A model generated the notes under the pieces. The model was not told the origin of the DNA and did no database searches. It saw only the letters and a list, made by a program, of their open reading frames with translations. From NCBI RefSeq assembly GCF_003403015.1, contig NZ_QURL01000002.1, positions 248,001 to 312,000 of the forward strand: a DNA stretch of 64,000 bases, read 5' to 3'. This document shows positions 23,549-33,638 of the stretch, piece by piece (the first letter of the stretch is position 1; the number at the start of each line of letters is the position of its first letter). Origin of the DNA: Fulvimarina endophytica. GTDB lineage: Bacteria > Pseudomonadota > Alphaproteobacteria > Rhizobiales > Rhizobiaceae. Both the position numbers and the translations under genes were made by a program.

Positions 23549-23995
23549 ATGGCATATATGGGGACGAAGAAGACCGTCTATTACACCGATGTCTCGACCT
23601 CCACGCACCGGACGCAGCATGGCGCCCGGCAGAGCGAGAGGTGCATGCAGTCGCTCGATACGATTGCGGAGATCGGCGACCTGATCGACGATCTGACCAG
23701 GCGTCTGTACGAGAAATCCCGCGAGTTCGATCATCTCCTCGCCGTGTCGAGACAACGCGAGGAAGAGGTGCGTGGACGCATTTCCGAACTCGAGACCGTC
23801 ATCAAGACGCAGGACGAGGAGTATCTGAAGCTTGCGGCGGTGCTCGAGGCCAAGCTGATCGAGTGCGAGGAGCTGAAGGCGAATTTCGACCTGAAATTCG
23901 AGGAGCACCAGTGGGCCGAGCGCCATATCCGCGCGGTCACGCAGGAAATCAACGATCTGAAGAGTCGGCTGAGGATCACCTCGGTCAATCGGTGA
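23549..23995 (+). CDS. Coiled-coil protein, third gene of the cluster
   Basis: 148 residues. After a short head (TKKTVYYTDVSTSTHRTQHG), residues 35-140 are predicted helix with heptads. The ATG at 23549 is preferred over the one at 23543 because GAGGA at 23536-23540 is then properly spaced. It lies 160 bases after the previous gene on the same strand. No known family is recognised. Alternatively it could begin at the ATG at 23558. Confidence 0.65.
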   Translation: MAYMGTKKTVYYTDVSTSTHRTQHGARQSERCMQSLDTIAEIGDLIDDLTRRLYEKSREFDHLLAVSRQREEEVRGRISELETVIKTQDEEYLKLAAVLEAKLIECEELKANFDLKFEEHQWAERHIRAVTQEINDLKSRLRITSVNR

Positions 23996-24070
23996 CCGTG
24001 CGGACCGCTTGTCCAGCATGGTGTCAGCTTCGGAACCTAGGGTTGGGCCATCCGCAAAGGAGTGCACCCG

Positions 24071-24289
24071 ATGGTTCCGCAAGATCAACGATCAGAACCT
24101 GCCGACGCCCGTATCGAACAGGCGATGTCCACTCTGGATGCCCACAAGATCCGTCAGTTTCTCGCGGAATGGTCGGCTGAAATCAGGACGGACCGGGCGA
24201 TCAATTCCCTGCGGCGCTGCCGGATCGACCTCCTCCAGGAAGAGATCGAACGCCTGCGCAAGGATCTCGATATCAATCTGGCGGCCTGA
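24071..24289 (+). CDS. Small coiled-coil protein, fourth gene of the cluster
   Basis: 72 residues. The C-terminal two thirds is predicted helical (FLAEWSAEIRTDRAINSLRR and LLQEEIERLRKDLDI). The AAGGAG at 24057 precedes the ATG by eight bases. The sequence around this start (AGGAGTGCACCCGATGG) is very close to that of the second gene (AGGAGTGCAACCCATGG), as if the two initiation regions were related. No known family. Confidence 0.62.
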   Translation: MVPQDQRSEPADARIEQAMSTLDAHKIRQFLAEWSAEIRTDRAINSLRRCRIDLLQEEIERLRKDLDINLAA

Positions 24290-24685
24290 TTCTCCCGTCC
24301 CTCATGCGACCGCGCTCCTGCCGAAAGCGCCCTCGCGCATCCCACCCGAATCTCCAGCCGGTCTCCCGATCATCCGTTCCATGGCCGCATCGATGAAACC
24401 GCGATCTCGCATCGCGTGAACGCGGCTCGGCTCTTGGCACCTCTTGGTCCGCCGATCGATCCCGCCCGATGCCGGGTCCCACTTGCGGCAAATCAGCGGG
24501 GGCGAAGTGCTTGACCCCTGGACGCCCGATAGGTCATAAGGGCCGCGCACCGGCCGGGCGGCAAGCTCGTGGTTCGCGGGCGGCGTCGAGACGCCTCCCT
24601 GCGAAGACCGCAGCCATCCTCCGGGCGAACGCCTGAGCGGCCGACGGATGGACTTCTTCCGGCTCGGTCGCTCGTGTCGTGGTTG
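24290..24685. other. Gene-free stretch before tRNA-Lys
   Basis: 396 bases with no open frame that has a ribosome-binding site. I see no repeat, hairpin with T tract or promoter that I would call. The tRNA-Lys promoter should lie in its last 60 bases. Confidence 0.5.
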
Positions 24686-24761
<76 letters not shown>

Positions 24762-24857
24762 TCCCCGCCATCGCCGGTTCCCTTTGACGCCAAGGCCGGC
24801 CGGGATCGCATGGTGCCCGACATATCTGCCAGCCATGAAACAGAGGGCAAGAAACCG

Positions 24858-25145
24858 ATGACCAGATCCGTTTCGATCGCCGCCATCTCCTCCGTCCTTC
24901 TTCTCGCCCTCGCAGGCTGTGCAAGCGAGCCGACCTTCGGCGAGAGGCTGGCATCCGACGCCGAGCGCCGGCAATCCCTCGCCGACGAGGCGCTGGCCGC
25001 CGAGCGCGACATCGCGCGAGGCGAGACCATCATCCGCGAGGCGCGGGCCGACCGGGACGCCAGCGAAGCCCGTCTTCGCGAAGGACGCGGGCTCGTCGAA
25101 GGCGGCCGCGATACCCTGCGCCGGATCGAAGCCGAGACACGCTGA
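24858..25145 (+). CDS. Small predicted lipoprotein with a helical body
   Basis: 95 residues. The signal has lipobox LAGC with Cys21, so it is likely lipidated and exported. The mature part is a charged helix, predicted coiled coil, with many Glu, Arg and Ala (SLADEALAAERDIARGE). The ATG at 24858 is used because the 16 residues upstream in frame would bury the signal peptide. No known family. It resembles small Lpp-like or anchored helical proteins only in general shape. Confidence 0.7.
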   Translation: MTRSVSIAAISSVLLLALAGCASEPTFGERLASDAERRQSLADEALAAERDIARGETIIREARADRDASEARLREGRGLVEGGRDTLRRIEAETR

Positions 25146-25434
25146 GGCGAGGCGGCCCCTCCGCTCTCGAATATCGTCCCGTAGGCCGGCCGACCGGGGC
25201 TTCGATGGCCGGCACGAGCGATCCGTTCGGCGAGACGCCGGGCTTCTAGCTTCATTGTTCGCTGAAAGTATCGATGACCCTAGAACGGGTCGCCGCCACT
25301 CCCCGTCTCTCCCATCGCTCATGCGGGCCCGTTCCTCGACGGTGGCGCTCACCCAATCGTGAGCGGTGCCGGTGCTTCCCCCGATCGGGTTCGAACGAAC
25401 ATTCGTTTGTGCACGCGAAAGGGAGCATCGCATC

Positions 25435-25857
25435 ATGGCCCTCGGTCTTTCACGTCTTTCAATGGTGATGACGGTGCTCGCGCTCGTCTTCGCCACGCCG
25501 GCCCGTGCGGACGACGCATCGGATATTCGCGGCGCCATCGGAGCCCAACTCCAGGCCTTTCGCGCCGACGACGGCAACACGGCCTTCTCTTATGCCGCTC
25601 CGCAGATCCAAACCATGTTCGGATCCGAAGCCATGTTCATGCGGATGGTTCGCGACGGATATCCGCCGGTCTATCGCTCGAGCAATGTGACCTTCGGCGA
25701 CCTCACCCGGGATGCCGAGGGGTTCCGTCAGGACGTCTTCATGACCGATCCGAACGGTCAGGCCTGGATCGCCGACTACAGGCTCGAGCGGCAGGCGGAC
25801 GGGTCAATGAAGATCACAGGGGTTTCGCTTCGCAAGAGCGAGGATCTCGCGGTCTGA
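25435..25857 (+). CDS. DUF4864 family periplasmic protein
   Basis: 140 residues. A cleavable signal peptide ends near PARA-DDA (residue 22). The following region with IQTMFGSEAMFMRMVRDGYPPVYR is the DUF4864 core, an NTF2-like small domain, with WIADYRLERQADGSMKITG near the end. Function is unknown. It is predicted to be secreted to the periplasm. GGGAG ten bases before the ATG at 25435 supports this start rather than the in-frame ATG 69 bases upstream. Confidence 0.82.
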   Translation: MALGLSRLSMVMTVLALVFATPARADDASDIRGAIGAQLQAFRADDGNTAFSYAAPQIQTMFGSEAMFMRMVRDGYPPVYRSSNVTFGDLTRDAEGFRQDVFMTDPNGQAWIADYRLERQADGSMKITGVSLRKSEDLAV

Positions 25858-25899
25858 CCTCGGGGCCCTTCCGGCCGGAGCCCGGCAAGCCTCGGCCCG

Positions 25900-27030
25900 T
25901 CAGAGCGGCGCGATGTCGCCGCGCGCCCAGCCGGCTTCCGTCTCCGCCTTGAAATCGGCGAATCTGCCAGCCTCGATCGCGGCCCGCATGCCGGCCATCA
26001 GATCCTGGTAGTAGGCAAGATTGATCCAGGTCAGGAGCATGCCGCCCAGCGCCTCGTTGCAGCGCACGAGGTGGTGCAGATAGGCGCGTGAATAGTCGCG
26101 TGCCGCCGGGCATGCGGACGCCTCGTCGAGAGGCCGGTGATCGTCCGCATGCCGGGCATTGCGCAGGTTGATCTTGCCGAAACAGCTATAGGCGAGCCCG
26201 TGCCGGCCCGCCCGTGTCGGCATCACGCAGTCAAACATGTCGATGCCGCGGGCGACGGACTGGAGGAGGTCGTCCGGTGTGCCGACGCCCATCAGATAGC
26301 GCGGCTTGTGTTCGGGAAGGACGGGAAGCGTCTCTTCCAGCGTCTTCAGCATCACGGCCTGGGGCTCGCCCACCGCAAGCCCGCCGATCGAATAGCCCTT
26401 GAGATCCATCGCCGCGAGCCGTTCGGCCGAACGGATACGCAGATCGGGCACGTCGCCGCCCTGCACGATGCCGAACATCGCCTTGCCGGGCTGGTCGCCG
26501 AAGGCTTTCGCCGAGCGCTCCGCCCAGCGCAGGGAGAGCTCCATCGCCCGTTCGATCTCGGCCCGCTCGGCGGGCAGGCGGATGCATTCGTCGAGCTGCA
26601 TCTGGATGTCGCTATCGAGCAGATGCTGGATCTCGATGGAGCGCTCCGGCGTCAATTCGTATTCGGTGCCGTCGATATGGCTCTTGAACGTGACGCCGCG
26701 CTCGTCGAGCTTGCGCAGAGCCGCGAGCGACATGACCTGAAAGCCGCCCGAGTCCGTGAGAATGGGATGGGGCCAGCGGGCGAATTCGTGGAGCCCGCCG
26801 AGGCGGGCGACCCGCTCGGCGCCGGGCCGCAGCATTAGGTGGTAGACATTGCCGAGAATGATGTCGGAGCCGAGATCGCGAACCTGATCGAGATACATCG
26901 CCTTGACGGTGCCGGCCGTACCCACGGGCATGAAGGCCGGCGTGCGCACGGTGCCGCGCGGCATGGTGATCTCGCCCCGGCGGGCCTTTCCGTCGGTGGC
27001 TTGCAGGGTGAAGGTGAAGCGTTCGGTCAT
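25900..27030 (-). CDS. tgt: tRNA-guanine transglycosylase
   Basis: 376 residues. Tgt inserts preQ1 at position 34 of tRNAs with GUN anticodons in queuosine synthesis. The catalytic Asp93 (TDSGGFQ) and nucleophile Asp267 ([10 protein letters not shown]) are present. Of the four zinc ligands used in E. coli (Cys302, Cys304, Cys307, His333), only one remains here as Cys307. The others are Ser305, Ala310 and Ile336 in the aligned positions. It is followed by a small start overlap with queA, so both act in the same pathway from one transcript. Confidence 0.95.
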   Translation of the reverse strand: MTERFTFTLQATDGKARRGEITMPRGTVRTPAFMPVGTAGTVKAMYLDQVRDLGSDIILGNVYHLMLRPGAERVARLGGLHEFARWPHPILTDSGGFQVMSLAALRKLDERGVTFKSHIDGTEYELTPERSIEIQHLLDSDIQMQLDECIRLPAERAEIERAMELSLRWAERSAKAFGDQPGKAMFGIVQGGDVPDLRIRSAERLAAMDLKGYSIGGLAVGEPQAVMLKTLEETLPVLPEHKPRYLMGVGTPDDLLQSVARGIDMFDCVMPTRAGRHGLAYSCFGKINLRNARHADDHRPLDEASACPAARDYSRAYLHHLVRCNEALGGMLLTWINLAYYQDLMAGMRAAIEAGRFADFKAETEAGWARGDIAPL

Positions 27031-28118
27031 GGTCTGGCGATGTCTTCGGGGATGCGGTCGAGAAGACAGGCATCGCCGTATGAATAGAAGCGATAGCCGC
27101 TCGCGATCGCATGGGCATAGGCGGCATGCATGCGTTTCGTGCCCGAAAGGGCCGAGACCAGCATGAACAGCGTCGAGCGCGGCAGATGGAAATTGGTCAG
27201 TAGCCGGTCGATCGCGCGGAAGCGATAGCCGGGCGTGATGAAGATGTCCGTCGCGCCGGAAAAGGGCGCGATGATCCCGTCTTCGCCGGCCGCGCTCTCC
27301 AGAAGGCGCAGCGACGTCGTTCCGACCGCGACGATACGCCCGCCCGCGTTCCGGACCGCGTTGAGGCGGTCGGCGGTCGCCCGGTCGATATGGCCGATCT
27401 CGGCATGCATGCGGTGGTCGCTGGTATCGTCCGCCTTGACGGGGAGAAACGTGCCGGCCCCCACGTGGAGCGTGAGAAAGGCGGTCTCGATGCCGCGCTT
27501 TCGCAGGGTCTCGAGCAGGGTTTCGGTGAAGTGGAGGCCGGCCGTCGGTGCTGCGACGGCCCCCGGATCTTTCGCATAGATGGTCTGGTAGTCGGTCCGG
27601 TCCTGCTCGTCCTCGCCGCGCTTGGCCGCGATATAGGGGGGCAGGGGGACGTGGCCGACGGCGGCGATGGCTGCGTCGAGATCGGGGCCCGAGCGCTCGA
27701 AGACCAGAACGGCTTCGCCGGCCTCGCCGCGTTCGGACACTTCGGCGCGCAAGGGTTCGGCCTCGCCGCGTGAGAAGACGATGCTATCGCCCGGCTTCAC
27801 ACGCTTGGCCGGGCGCACGAAGGCGGCCCACCGGTCGCCGGCGAGCCGCATGTGCAGCGTCGTGTCGATCCGCGCGGTTCCTTCCCCCTCGCGGTTGCCC
27901 TCTCTCGTGCGCATGCCGACGAGCTGGGCGGGAATCACCCGCGTATCGTTGAAGACGAGGATGTCACCGGGGTTCAGGAGATCCGGCAGGTCGGCGATCG
28001 TACGGTCCGACAGGCCGTCCGCGCGAACCTCCAGAAGCCTCGCGCTCTCGCGCGGGGAGGCGGGCCGGAGCGCGATGCGCTCCGGCGGCAGTTCGAAGTC
28101 GAAGAGATCGACCTTCAT
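27027..28118 (-). CDS. queA: S-adenosylmethionine:tRNA ribosyltransferase-isomerase
   Basis: 363 residues. QueA transfers ribose from S-adenosylmethionine to 7-aminomethyl-7-deazaguanine in tRNA to make epoxyqueuosine. Typical segments are [15 protein letters not shown] at the N-terminus, [29 protein letters not shown] and [12 protein letters not shown]. It is upstream of tgt in transcription, with a four-base overlap. A cyclophilin gene lies just before it. Confidence 0.95.
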   Translation of the reverse strand: MKVDLFDFELPPERIALRPASPRESARLLEVRADGLSDRTIADLPDLLNPGDILVFNDTRVIPAQLVGMRTREGNREGEGTARIDTTLHMRLAGDRWAAFVRPAKRVKPGDSIVFSRGEAEPLRAEVSERGEAGEAVLVFERSGPDLDAAIAAVGHVPLPPYIAAKRGEDEQDRTDYQTIYAKDPGAVAAPTAGLHFTETLLETLRKRGIETAFLTLHVGAGTFLPVKADDTSDHRMHAEIGHIDRATADRLNAVRNAGGRIVAVGTTSLRLLESAAGEDGIIAPFSGATDIFITPGYRFRAIDRLLTNFHLPRSTLFMLVSALSGTKRMHAAYAHAIASGYRFYSYGDACLLDRIPEDIARP

Positions 28119-28136
28119 CGCAGATGCCGTTCCGGC

Positions 28137-28616
28137 TCAGCCGGCGTCCACATCGCTGGCGACGCGCATGGTGGTGATCGAGTCGGGATCGCGCACGGGC
28201 TCGCCCTTCTTGATCTTGTCCACATTGTCCATGCCTTCGATCACCTCGCCGAAGACCGAATACTGCTTGTTGAGCCAGGGGGCGTCGGCAAAGCAGATGA
28301 AGAACTGGGAGTTGGCCGAGTTCGGGGCCGCCGTGCGGGCTGCCGAAACGGTGCCGCGCTTGTGCGGTTCCGCCGAGAATTCGGCCTGCAGGTCGGGCTT
28401 GTCGGAGCCGCCGGCGCCGGTGCCCGTCGGATCGCCCGTCTGGGCCATGAAGCCGTCGATCACCCGGTGGAAGACGACGCCGTCGTAGAAGTTCTCGCGG
28501 GCGAGCTCCTTGATCCGCTCCACGTGCTTCGGCGCGAGATCCGGCCGCAGCCGGATGACGACCTGTCCCTTGGTGGTGTCGAGAATCAGAACGTCTTCGG
28601 GATTGTCATAGGCCAT
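28137..28616 (-). CDS. ppiB: Cytoplasmic cyclophilin-type peptidyl-prolyl isomerase
   Basis: 159 residues with no signal peptide. Cyclophilin core: FHRVIDGFMAQTGDPTGTG, and an AEFSAEPHKRGTVSAAR segment containing the family's active-site region. PPIases speed cis-trans isomerisation of Xaa-Pro bonds. A close paralogue with a signal peptide lies about 190 bases upstream on the same strand. The two share blocks such as LKPDLAPKHVE / LRPDLAPKHVE. A terminator separates them. Confidence 0.92.
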   Translation of the reverse strand: MAYDNPEDVLILDTTKGQVVIRLRPDLAPKHVERIKELARENFYDGVVFHRVIDGFMAQTGDPTGTGAGGSDKPDLQAEFSAEPHKRGTVSAARTAAPNSANSQFFICFADAPWLNKQYSVFGEVIEGMDNVDKIKKGEPVRDPDSITTMRVASDVDAG

Positions 28617-28694
28617 GTTCGTCTCCTTGGGCCGGGCGCGGGAAGGGTTCGTCGGAACCCTCAGCCTTTCGCCGTCGCCGTTTGGCTTGCTTGC

Positions 28695-28729
28695 AAAAAA
28701 GCGGCCCGGGAGGTGTCCCGAACCGCCGC
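28695..28729 (-). terminator. Terminator after the periplasmic cyclophilin gene
   Basis: On the minus strand a GC-rich stem (GCGG with CCGC, inner CGGGA with TCCCG) is followed by six T residues. It sits 79 bases past the stop of the gene at 28807 and before ppiB. Confidence 0.65.
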
Positions 28730-28806
28730 ACTCATGCGTCTAAGTGTGACAGATCGCGTAACGAGGCAACCCCATCCGCAAAATGCCTCGTCCTCGAAGG
28801 ACGCTG

Positions 28807-29400
28807 TCAGCCCTCGCTGCCGACGGTGACCTTGGTCATGACGTCCGGATCTTCGACGGCGCCGTTCTGCTGGGCATCGCCCTTCTTGATCGCGTCGACC
28901 ACGTCCATGCCTTCGACCACGTCGCCGACGATCGTGTACTGGCCGTCGAGGAAGTCGCCGTCGTCGAGCATGATGAAGAACTGGGAATTGGCCGAGTTCG
29001 GATCCTGCGAGCGGGCCATGCCCACGGTTCCGCGATCGAAGGTCTCGCTGTCGGAGAACTCGGCGGGAAGGTCCGGCTTTTCGGATCCGCCCATGCCGGC
29101 ACGCGATGCGTCGAAGGCATCGGAGCCCTTCTTGCCGAACTGGACGTCGCCGGTCTGGGCCATGAACCCGTCGATCACACGGTGGAAGACGACGTTGTCA
29201 TAGGCGCCTTCGCGGGCGAGTTCCTTGATCTGCTCCACGTGCTTGGGCGCCAGATCGGGCTTCAGCTGGACGACGATCTCGCCCTTGTTCGTCTCGATGT
29301 TCAGGCGGTTCGACGCATCGCCGCCATCCTGGGCGAAGGTCGGCATGGCGGCTGCGAGCGTCATTCCGGTGGCGAGAGCGATGGTGGAGAGAAGTTTCAT
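28807..29400 (-). CDS. Periplasmic cyclophilin-type peptidyl-prolyl isomerase
   Basis: 197 residues. A cleavable signal peptide ends near TFAQDG (residue 24). The cyclophilin domain carries NVVFHRVIDGFMAQTGDVQFG and RSQDPNSANSQFFIML. It should act as a folding catalyst in the periplasm. It is the likely source of the downstream paralogue by duplication, or the reverse. The neighbour upstream is coaD. Confidence 0.9.
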   Translation of the reverse strand: MKLLSTIALATGMTLAAAMPTFAQDGGDASNRLNIETNKGEIVVQLKPDLAPKHVEQIKELAREGAYDNVVFHRVIDGFMAQTGDVQFGKKGSDAFDASRAGMGGSEKPDLPAEFSDSETFDRGTVGMARSQDPNSANSQFFIMLDDGDFLDGQYTIVGDVVEGMDVVDAIKKGDAQQNGAVEDPDVMTKVTVGSEG

Positions 29401-29454
29401 GAACGATCCCGAGGTTTGCCGTTTCGGCGTGGGTTTTGCGGGAAGTCGGGACGG

Positions 29455-29934
29455 TCACCGATTTTTCAATGCCGCCAGAACCGGTTCCGGTACGAATGCC
29501 GAGACATCCCCGCCCATGCCGGCGATCTGGCGGACCAATGTGGCGGTAATGGGCCGCGTCTGCGGGGAGGCCGGCAGGAAGACGGTGGTGATCGCGGGCT
29601 TCATGGCCCCGTTCATGCCGGCCATCTGCATCTCGTAATCGAGATCGGTTCCGTCGCGCAGACCGCGTACGAGAACGCTCGCGCCGGCTTCTTCCGCAGC
29701 CTCCACCACGAGCCCGTCGAAGGAGACGATGTCGATCCCCGCATCGAGACCGGCGGCCTGAAGGCTGTCGCGAATGAGTACGGCTCTCGTCTCGAAGGAG
29801 AACATCGGCGTCTTCGCCGCATGGACGCCGATGCCGACGACGACCCTTTCGAAGGAGGCGATCGCCTTACGCAGAATCGACAGATGGCCGTTCGTCATCG
29901 GATCGAAGGAGCCGGGGAAGAATGCGGTGATCAT
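29455..29934 (-). CDS. coaD: Pantetheine-phosphate adenylyltransferase
   Basis: 159 residues. CoaD makes dephospho-CoA from 4'-phosphopantetheine and ATP. The nucleotidyltransferase motif [13 protein letters not shown] (with T/HxGH-type NGH) opens the protein, and [19 protein letters not shown] is the second conserved block. The start is placed at the ATG before [11 protein letters not shown]. The open frame extends a further 56 codons upstream but adds nothing conserved. Cytoplasmic. Transcribed toward the cyclophilin genes. Confidence 0.94.
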   Translation of the reverse strand: MITAFFPGSFDPMTNGHLSILRKAIASFERVVVGIGVHAAKTPMFSFETRAVLIRDSLQAAGLDAGIDIVSFDGLVVEAAEEAGASVLVRGLRDGTDLDYEMQMAGMNGAMKPAITTVFLPASPQTRPITATLVRQIAGMGGDVSAFVPEPVLAALKNR

Positions 29935-30122
29935 GTCGTCAACCTTTGTGGAAAATAATCGAAGCGCGATCGGCTTTTCCGTGCGATGCTCCGAGACATC
30001 GGTGGACTGGCGCGCTATCGTGGCGTGGCAGAACCGACACGATCGTGCCGCGACCGAATGAAACAGGGAACCGGGCGGCTCCGTCAAGCGTATCTGTGTC
30101 AAGACAACGAGGAGAAGTTTCC

Positions 30123-30242
30123 ATGCTCATCGCAGCACTTTCTCTCACCATGATCGCTACCTTGACCGCAGCGACGCTGAAGAGCCTTCACGACGACCGC
30201 GAGCGCGCCCGCGTCAAGGTTAAGGCCAAACGCACCTACTGA
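30123..30242 (+). CDS. 39-residue predicted membrane peptide
   Basis: A single hydrophobic segment ([18 protein letters not shown]) is followed by a basic tail ([13 protein letters not shown]). A strong GAGGAG at about 30108 precedes the ATG, and a canonical terminator follows at 30299-30337. It is in a gene-poor space between coaD and gyrA. No known family. The good translation signals and terminator make it more than a chance frame. Confidence 0.5.
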   Translation: MLIAALSLTMIATLTAATLKSLHDDRERARVKVKAKRTY

Positions 30243-30576
30243 TCTCGGTTGAGAGAGCCCGGTCGTCCGGTCTTTCCACTCCAATTCGAAAAGACCTGAA
30301 AACCACTGCATCCCGGATGAGATCCAGTGGTTTTTTTGTTTCAGGAGGTTCGTCGGAGATCTCGCCGTTCGGGCTGCCGCCCTGCGATCTGCTCCTTCAT
30401 CGCATCGACCGGGCCCTTGCATCGGAGACCCGAAAGGGCCGGCCCGAGCGGACCGGCTCCCGCGACCCGGCATTGCGGAGCGCTACAGATCCTCACGCGA
30501 ACGCCCTGGCCTTATCGATGCCGATCGGAGCGGACGGGCGAACCCGTTCCGCTCCCGGCCTTCGCGGCCGGCGTCG
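30243..30576. other. Gene-free stretch before the gyrA stop codon
   Basis: 334 bases between the small ORF and the end of gyrA, which converge. It holds the terminator at 30299-30337. The rest shows nothing I can name. Confidence 0.5.
30299..30337 (+). terminator. Rho-independent terminator after the 39-residue ORF
   Basis: AAAACCACTG pairs with CAGTGGTTTT across a 16-base loop, and the T tract runs seven bases. A transcript of the small ORF would end here, 57 bases past its stop codon. Confidence 0.85.
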
Positions 30577-33429
30577 TCACGCCTCGTCGTCGGAGCCCTC
30601 GTCGACAGACCCGTCCGAAAGACCCTGATCGCCGTCGGCGAACCCTTCGGCGCCGCTCTCGGAGATCGCGTCCGCCTCCGCATCACCCGCTTCGTCCGTT
30701 CCCTGATCGGGGATCCGTTCGACCGAGACGACGCGTTCGCCTTCGGCCGTCTTGAAGATGGTGACGCCGCCGGTCGCCCGGCCCTTGAGACCGATGCCCT
30801 CGATCGGAACGCGAATGACCTGTCCGCGATCGGTGACGAGCAGCAGCTGGTCCTCGGCCGCGACAGGGAAGCCCGCGACGAGCTGACCCAGCTTGTCGAG
30901 ACGGTTCGTATCGGTCGCCCGAATGCCCTTGCCGCCGCGCCCGGAGGTGCGGAACTCGTAGGAGGACGAACGCTTGCCGAAGCCGAACTCCGAAACGGTG
31001 AGGATCATCTCCTCGGCCTCGCTGAGCTCGGCATAACGCTGGGTGTCGATCGAGGCATCGCTGACCGGCGCCTCCTCGTCGGCCGGAACCTCGTCGTCCT
31101 GCGCTCCGCCTTCGACAGCGCGGCGCATTTTCAGATAGGTCGAGCGCTCCTCGGCCGAGGCGTCCACATGGCGAAGGATCGCCATGGAGACGACGGTTTC
31201 GCCCGTCCCGAGCGAGATGCCGCGCACGCCGACCGAATTTCGCCCGGCAAAGACGCGAACATCGGTCACCGGGAAGCGGATGCACTGGCCGGAAGAGGCC
31301 GTCAGCAGCACGTCGTCGTCTTCCGAGCAGGTGGCGACACCGAGAATCTCGTCGCCCTCCTCGTCGAGCTTCATGGCGATCTTGCCGTTGCGGTTCACCT
31401 GGGTGAAATCGGACAGCTTGTTGCGCCGGACGGTGCCGCGGGTCGTGGCGAACATCACGTTCATGCGCTCGGCCGCCTCTTCCTCGGTCGGAAGCGGCAG
31501 GATCGACGTGATGCGCTCGCCCTTCTCCAGGGGCAGGAGATTGATGAGCGCCTTGCCGCGACCCTGCGGGGTCGTCAGCGGAAGGCGCCAGACCTTCTCC
31601 TTATAGACGATGCCGCGCGAGGAGAAGAACAGGACCGGGGTGTGCGTGTTGGCGACGAAGAGGCGGGTGACCGAATCCTCCTCGTTTTTCAGGCTCATGC
31701 CGGAGCGGCCCTTTCCGCCCCGCCGCTGGGCCCGGTAGACGCTGAGGGGCACGCGCTTGATGTAGCCGCCATGGCTGACGGTGACGACCATGTCCTCGCG
31801 CGGGATCAGGTCCTCGTCCTCGAGATCGGCTGCACCTTCCGAAAGCTCGGTGCGGCGCGGCGTCGCGAACTCGTCGCGGATCGCCGTCATCTCGTCCTTG
31901 ATGATCTGCATCACGCGGGCGCGCGAGGAGAGGATGTCGAGATAATCCTTGATCTCCTCGCCGATCTTGGCGAGTTCGTCGCCGATCTCGTCGCGGCCGA
32001 GGGCCGTCAGGCGCTGCAGGCGCAGGTCGAGGATCGCGCGGGCCTGGGCTTCCGACAGGCGGTAGGTGCCGGCCTCGGAGATGCGGTGACGCGGATCGTC
32101 GATGAGGCGCACGAGCGGGGCGACGTCCTTGGCGTCCCATTCGCGCGTCATCAGCTGCTCGCGCGCGGTCGCAGGATCCGGCGCTGCGCGGATCAGCTTG
32201 ATCACCTCGTCGATATTGGCGACCGCGATGGCGAGGCCGACCAGCACATGGGCGCGTTCACGGGCCTTGCGCAGGAGATATTTGGTGCGCCGGTTTACGA
32301 CCTCCTCGCGGAACGAGACGAAGGCCTGCAGCATGTCCATCAGGGTCAGCTGCTCGGGCTTGCCGCCGTTGAGCGCCACCATGTTGGCGCCGAAGGAGGT
32401 CTGGAGCGGCGTGAAGCGATAGAGCTGGTTGAGGACCACGTCCGCCGTCGCGTCGCGCTTCAGCTCGACGACGACCCGGTAGCCGTCGCGATCGGATTCG
32501 TCGCGGATGTCGGAGATGCCCTCGATGCGCTTGTCGCGCACGAGCTCGGCCATCTTCTCGATCATCGTCGCCTTGTTCACCTGATAGGGAACTTCGGTGA
32601 CGACGATCGCCTCGCGCTCGCCGCGAAGCGTCTCGATATGCACCTTGCCGCGCATCAGGAGCGAGCCGCGGCCGGTGGAATAGGCGGCCTGGATACCGGC
32701 ACGGCCGAGCAGGATCGCCCCGGTCGGGAAGTCCGGTCCGGGGATGATCTCCATCATCTCGGGAAGGGTGATCTGCGGGTTGTCGATCAGCGCCACGCAG
32801 CCGTCGATGACCTCGCCGAGATTGTGCGGCGGAATGTTCGTCGCCATGCCGACGGCGATGCCGCCCGAGCCGTTGACGAGGAGATTGGGGAAGCCGGCCG
32901 GCAGAACCACCGGCTCCATCTCGCGGCCGTCGTAGTTCTCCTGGAAGTTGACGGTCTCCTTGTCGATGTCGGCGAGCATCGCATCGGAGATCTTCTGGAG
33001 ACGGCACTCGGTATAGCGCATGGCCGCCGGGGGATCGCCGTCGATCGACCCGTAATTGCCCTGTCCCTCGATCAGCCGGTCGCGCAGGGACCAGTCCTGC
33101 GCCATGCGCACGAGGGCATCGTAGATCGCCGAATCGCCGTGCGGATGGAACTTACCCATCACCTCGCCGACGACGCCGGCGGATTTGCGGTAGGACTTGG
33201 TGGAGGTAAGCCCCATCTCGTGCATGGCGTAGAGGATGCGCCGATGCACGGGCTTCAGGCCGTCGCGCACGTCGGGCAGCGCACGGCTGACGATCACGCT
33301 CATGGCGTAGTCGAGATAGCTGCGCTGCATTTCCTCGATGATGGAGACGGTGCCGATGCCGCCGGCTTCGGGCGGCTCCCCGCCGATCGGCTCGTCGGGA
33401 GGGGTCAGGTCGTCGTTGTCGTCAGCCAA
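30577..33429 (-). CDS. gyrA: DNA gyrase subunit A
   Basis: 950 residues. GyrA is the DNA-cleaving subunit of gyrase. The catalytic tyrosine is Tyr139 (AAMRYTE). The quinolone-resistance positions equivalent to E. coli Ser83 and Asp87 are Ser100 and Asp104, both unmutated. GyrA-box-like beta-propeller repeats occupy the C-terminal third, and the last 40 residues are very acidic. The start is a TTG preceded by CAGGA. No ATG lies closer to the conserved N-terminus ([19 protein letters not shown]). It converges with the short ORF region and diverges from marC. Confidence 0.96.
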   Translation of the reverse strand: MADDNDDLTPPDEPIGGEPPEAGGIGTVSIIEEMQRSYLDYAMSVIVSRALPDVRDGLKPVHRRILYAMHEMGLTSTKSYRKSAGVVGEVMGKFHPHGDSAIYDALVRMAQDWSLRDRLIEGQGNYGSIDGDPPAAMRYTECRLQKISDAMLADIDKETVNFQENYDGREMEPVVLPAGFPNLLVNGSGGIAVGMATNIPPHNLGEVIDGCVALIDNPQITLPEMMEIIPGPDFPTGAILLGRAGIQAAYSTGRGSLLMRGKVHIETLRGEREAIVVTEVPYQVNKATMIEKMAELVRDKRIEGISDIRDESDRDGYRVVVELKRDATADVVLNQLYRFTPLQTSFGANMVALNGGKPEQLTLMDMLQAFVSFREEVVNRRTKYLLRKARERAHVLVGLAIAVANIDEVIKLIRAAPDPATAREQLMTREWDAKDVAPLVRLIDDPRHRISEAGTYRLSEAQARAILDLRLQRLTALGRDEIGDELAKIGEEIKDYLDILSSRARVMQIIKDEMTAIRDEFATPRRTELSEGAADLEDEDLIPREDMVVTVSHGGYIKRVPLSVYRAQRRGGKGRSGMSLKNEEDSVTRLFVANTHTPVLFFSSRGIVYKEKVWRLPLTTPQGRGKALINLLPLEKGERITSILPLPTEEEAAERMNVMFATTRGTVRRNKLSDFTQVNRNGKIAMKLDEEGDEILGVATCSEDDDVLLTASSGQCIRFPVTDVRVFAGRNSVGVRGISLGTGETVVSMAILRHVDASAEERSTYLKMRRAVEGGAQDDEVPADEEAPVSDASIDTQRYAELSEAEEMILTVSEFGFGKRSSSYEFRTSGRGGKGIRATDTNRLDKLGQLVAGFPVAAEDQLLLVTDRGQVIRVPIEGIGLKGRATGGVTIFKTAEGERVVSVERIPDQGTDEAGDAEADAISESGAEGFADGDQGLSDGSVDEGSDDEA

Positions 33430-33638
33430 GGAGTGGTCCTGGAAATCAAGAAGATCGTACCCGGTCTATAGACCGAAGGCGAGCGCCAGCGCAAACCGTG
33501 CGCCGGTGGGCAAGGCCCTGCCTGCCCATGCCTGCCGGCGGCCTCTCGAACGGGTCCCGCGGCCGGGCGCGGTGAGGCGGTTGCGTCGCCTGAGGTTTGG
33601 TGGTCAGAACGGCCGGACGCAGCAACTGGACCCTCGAA

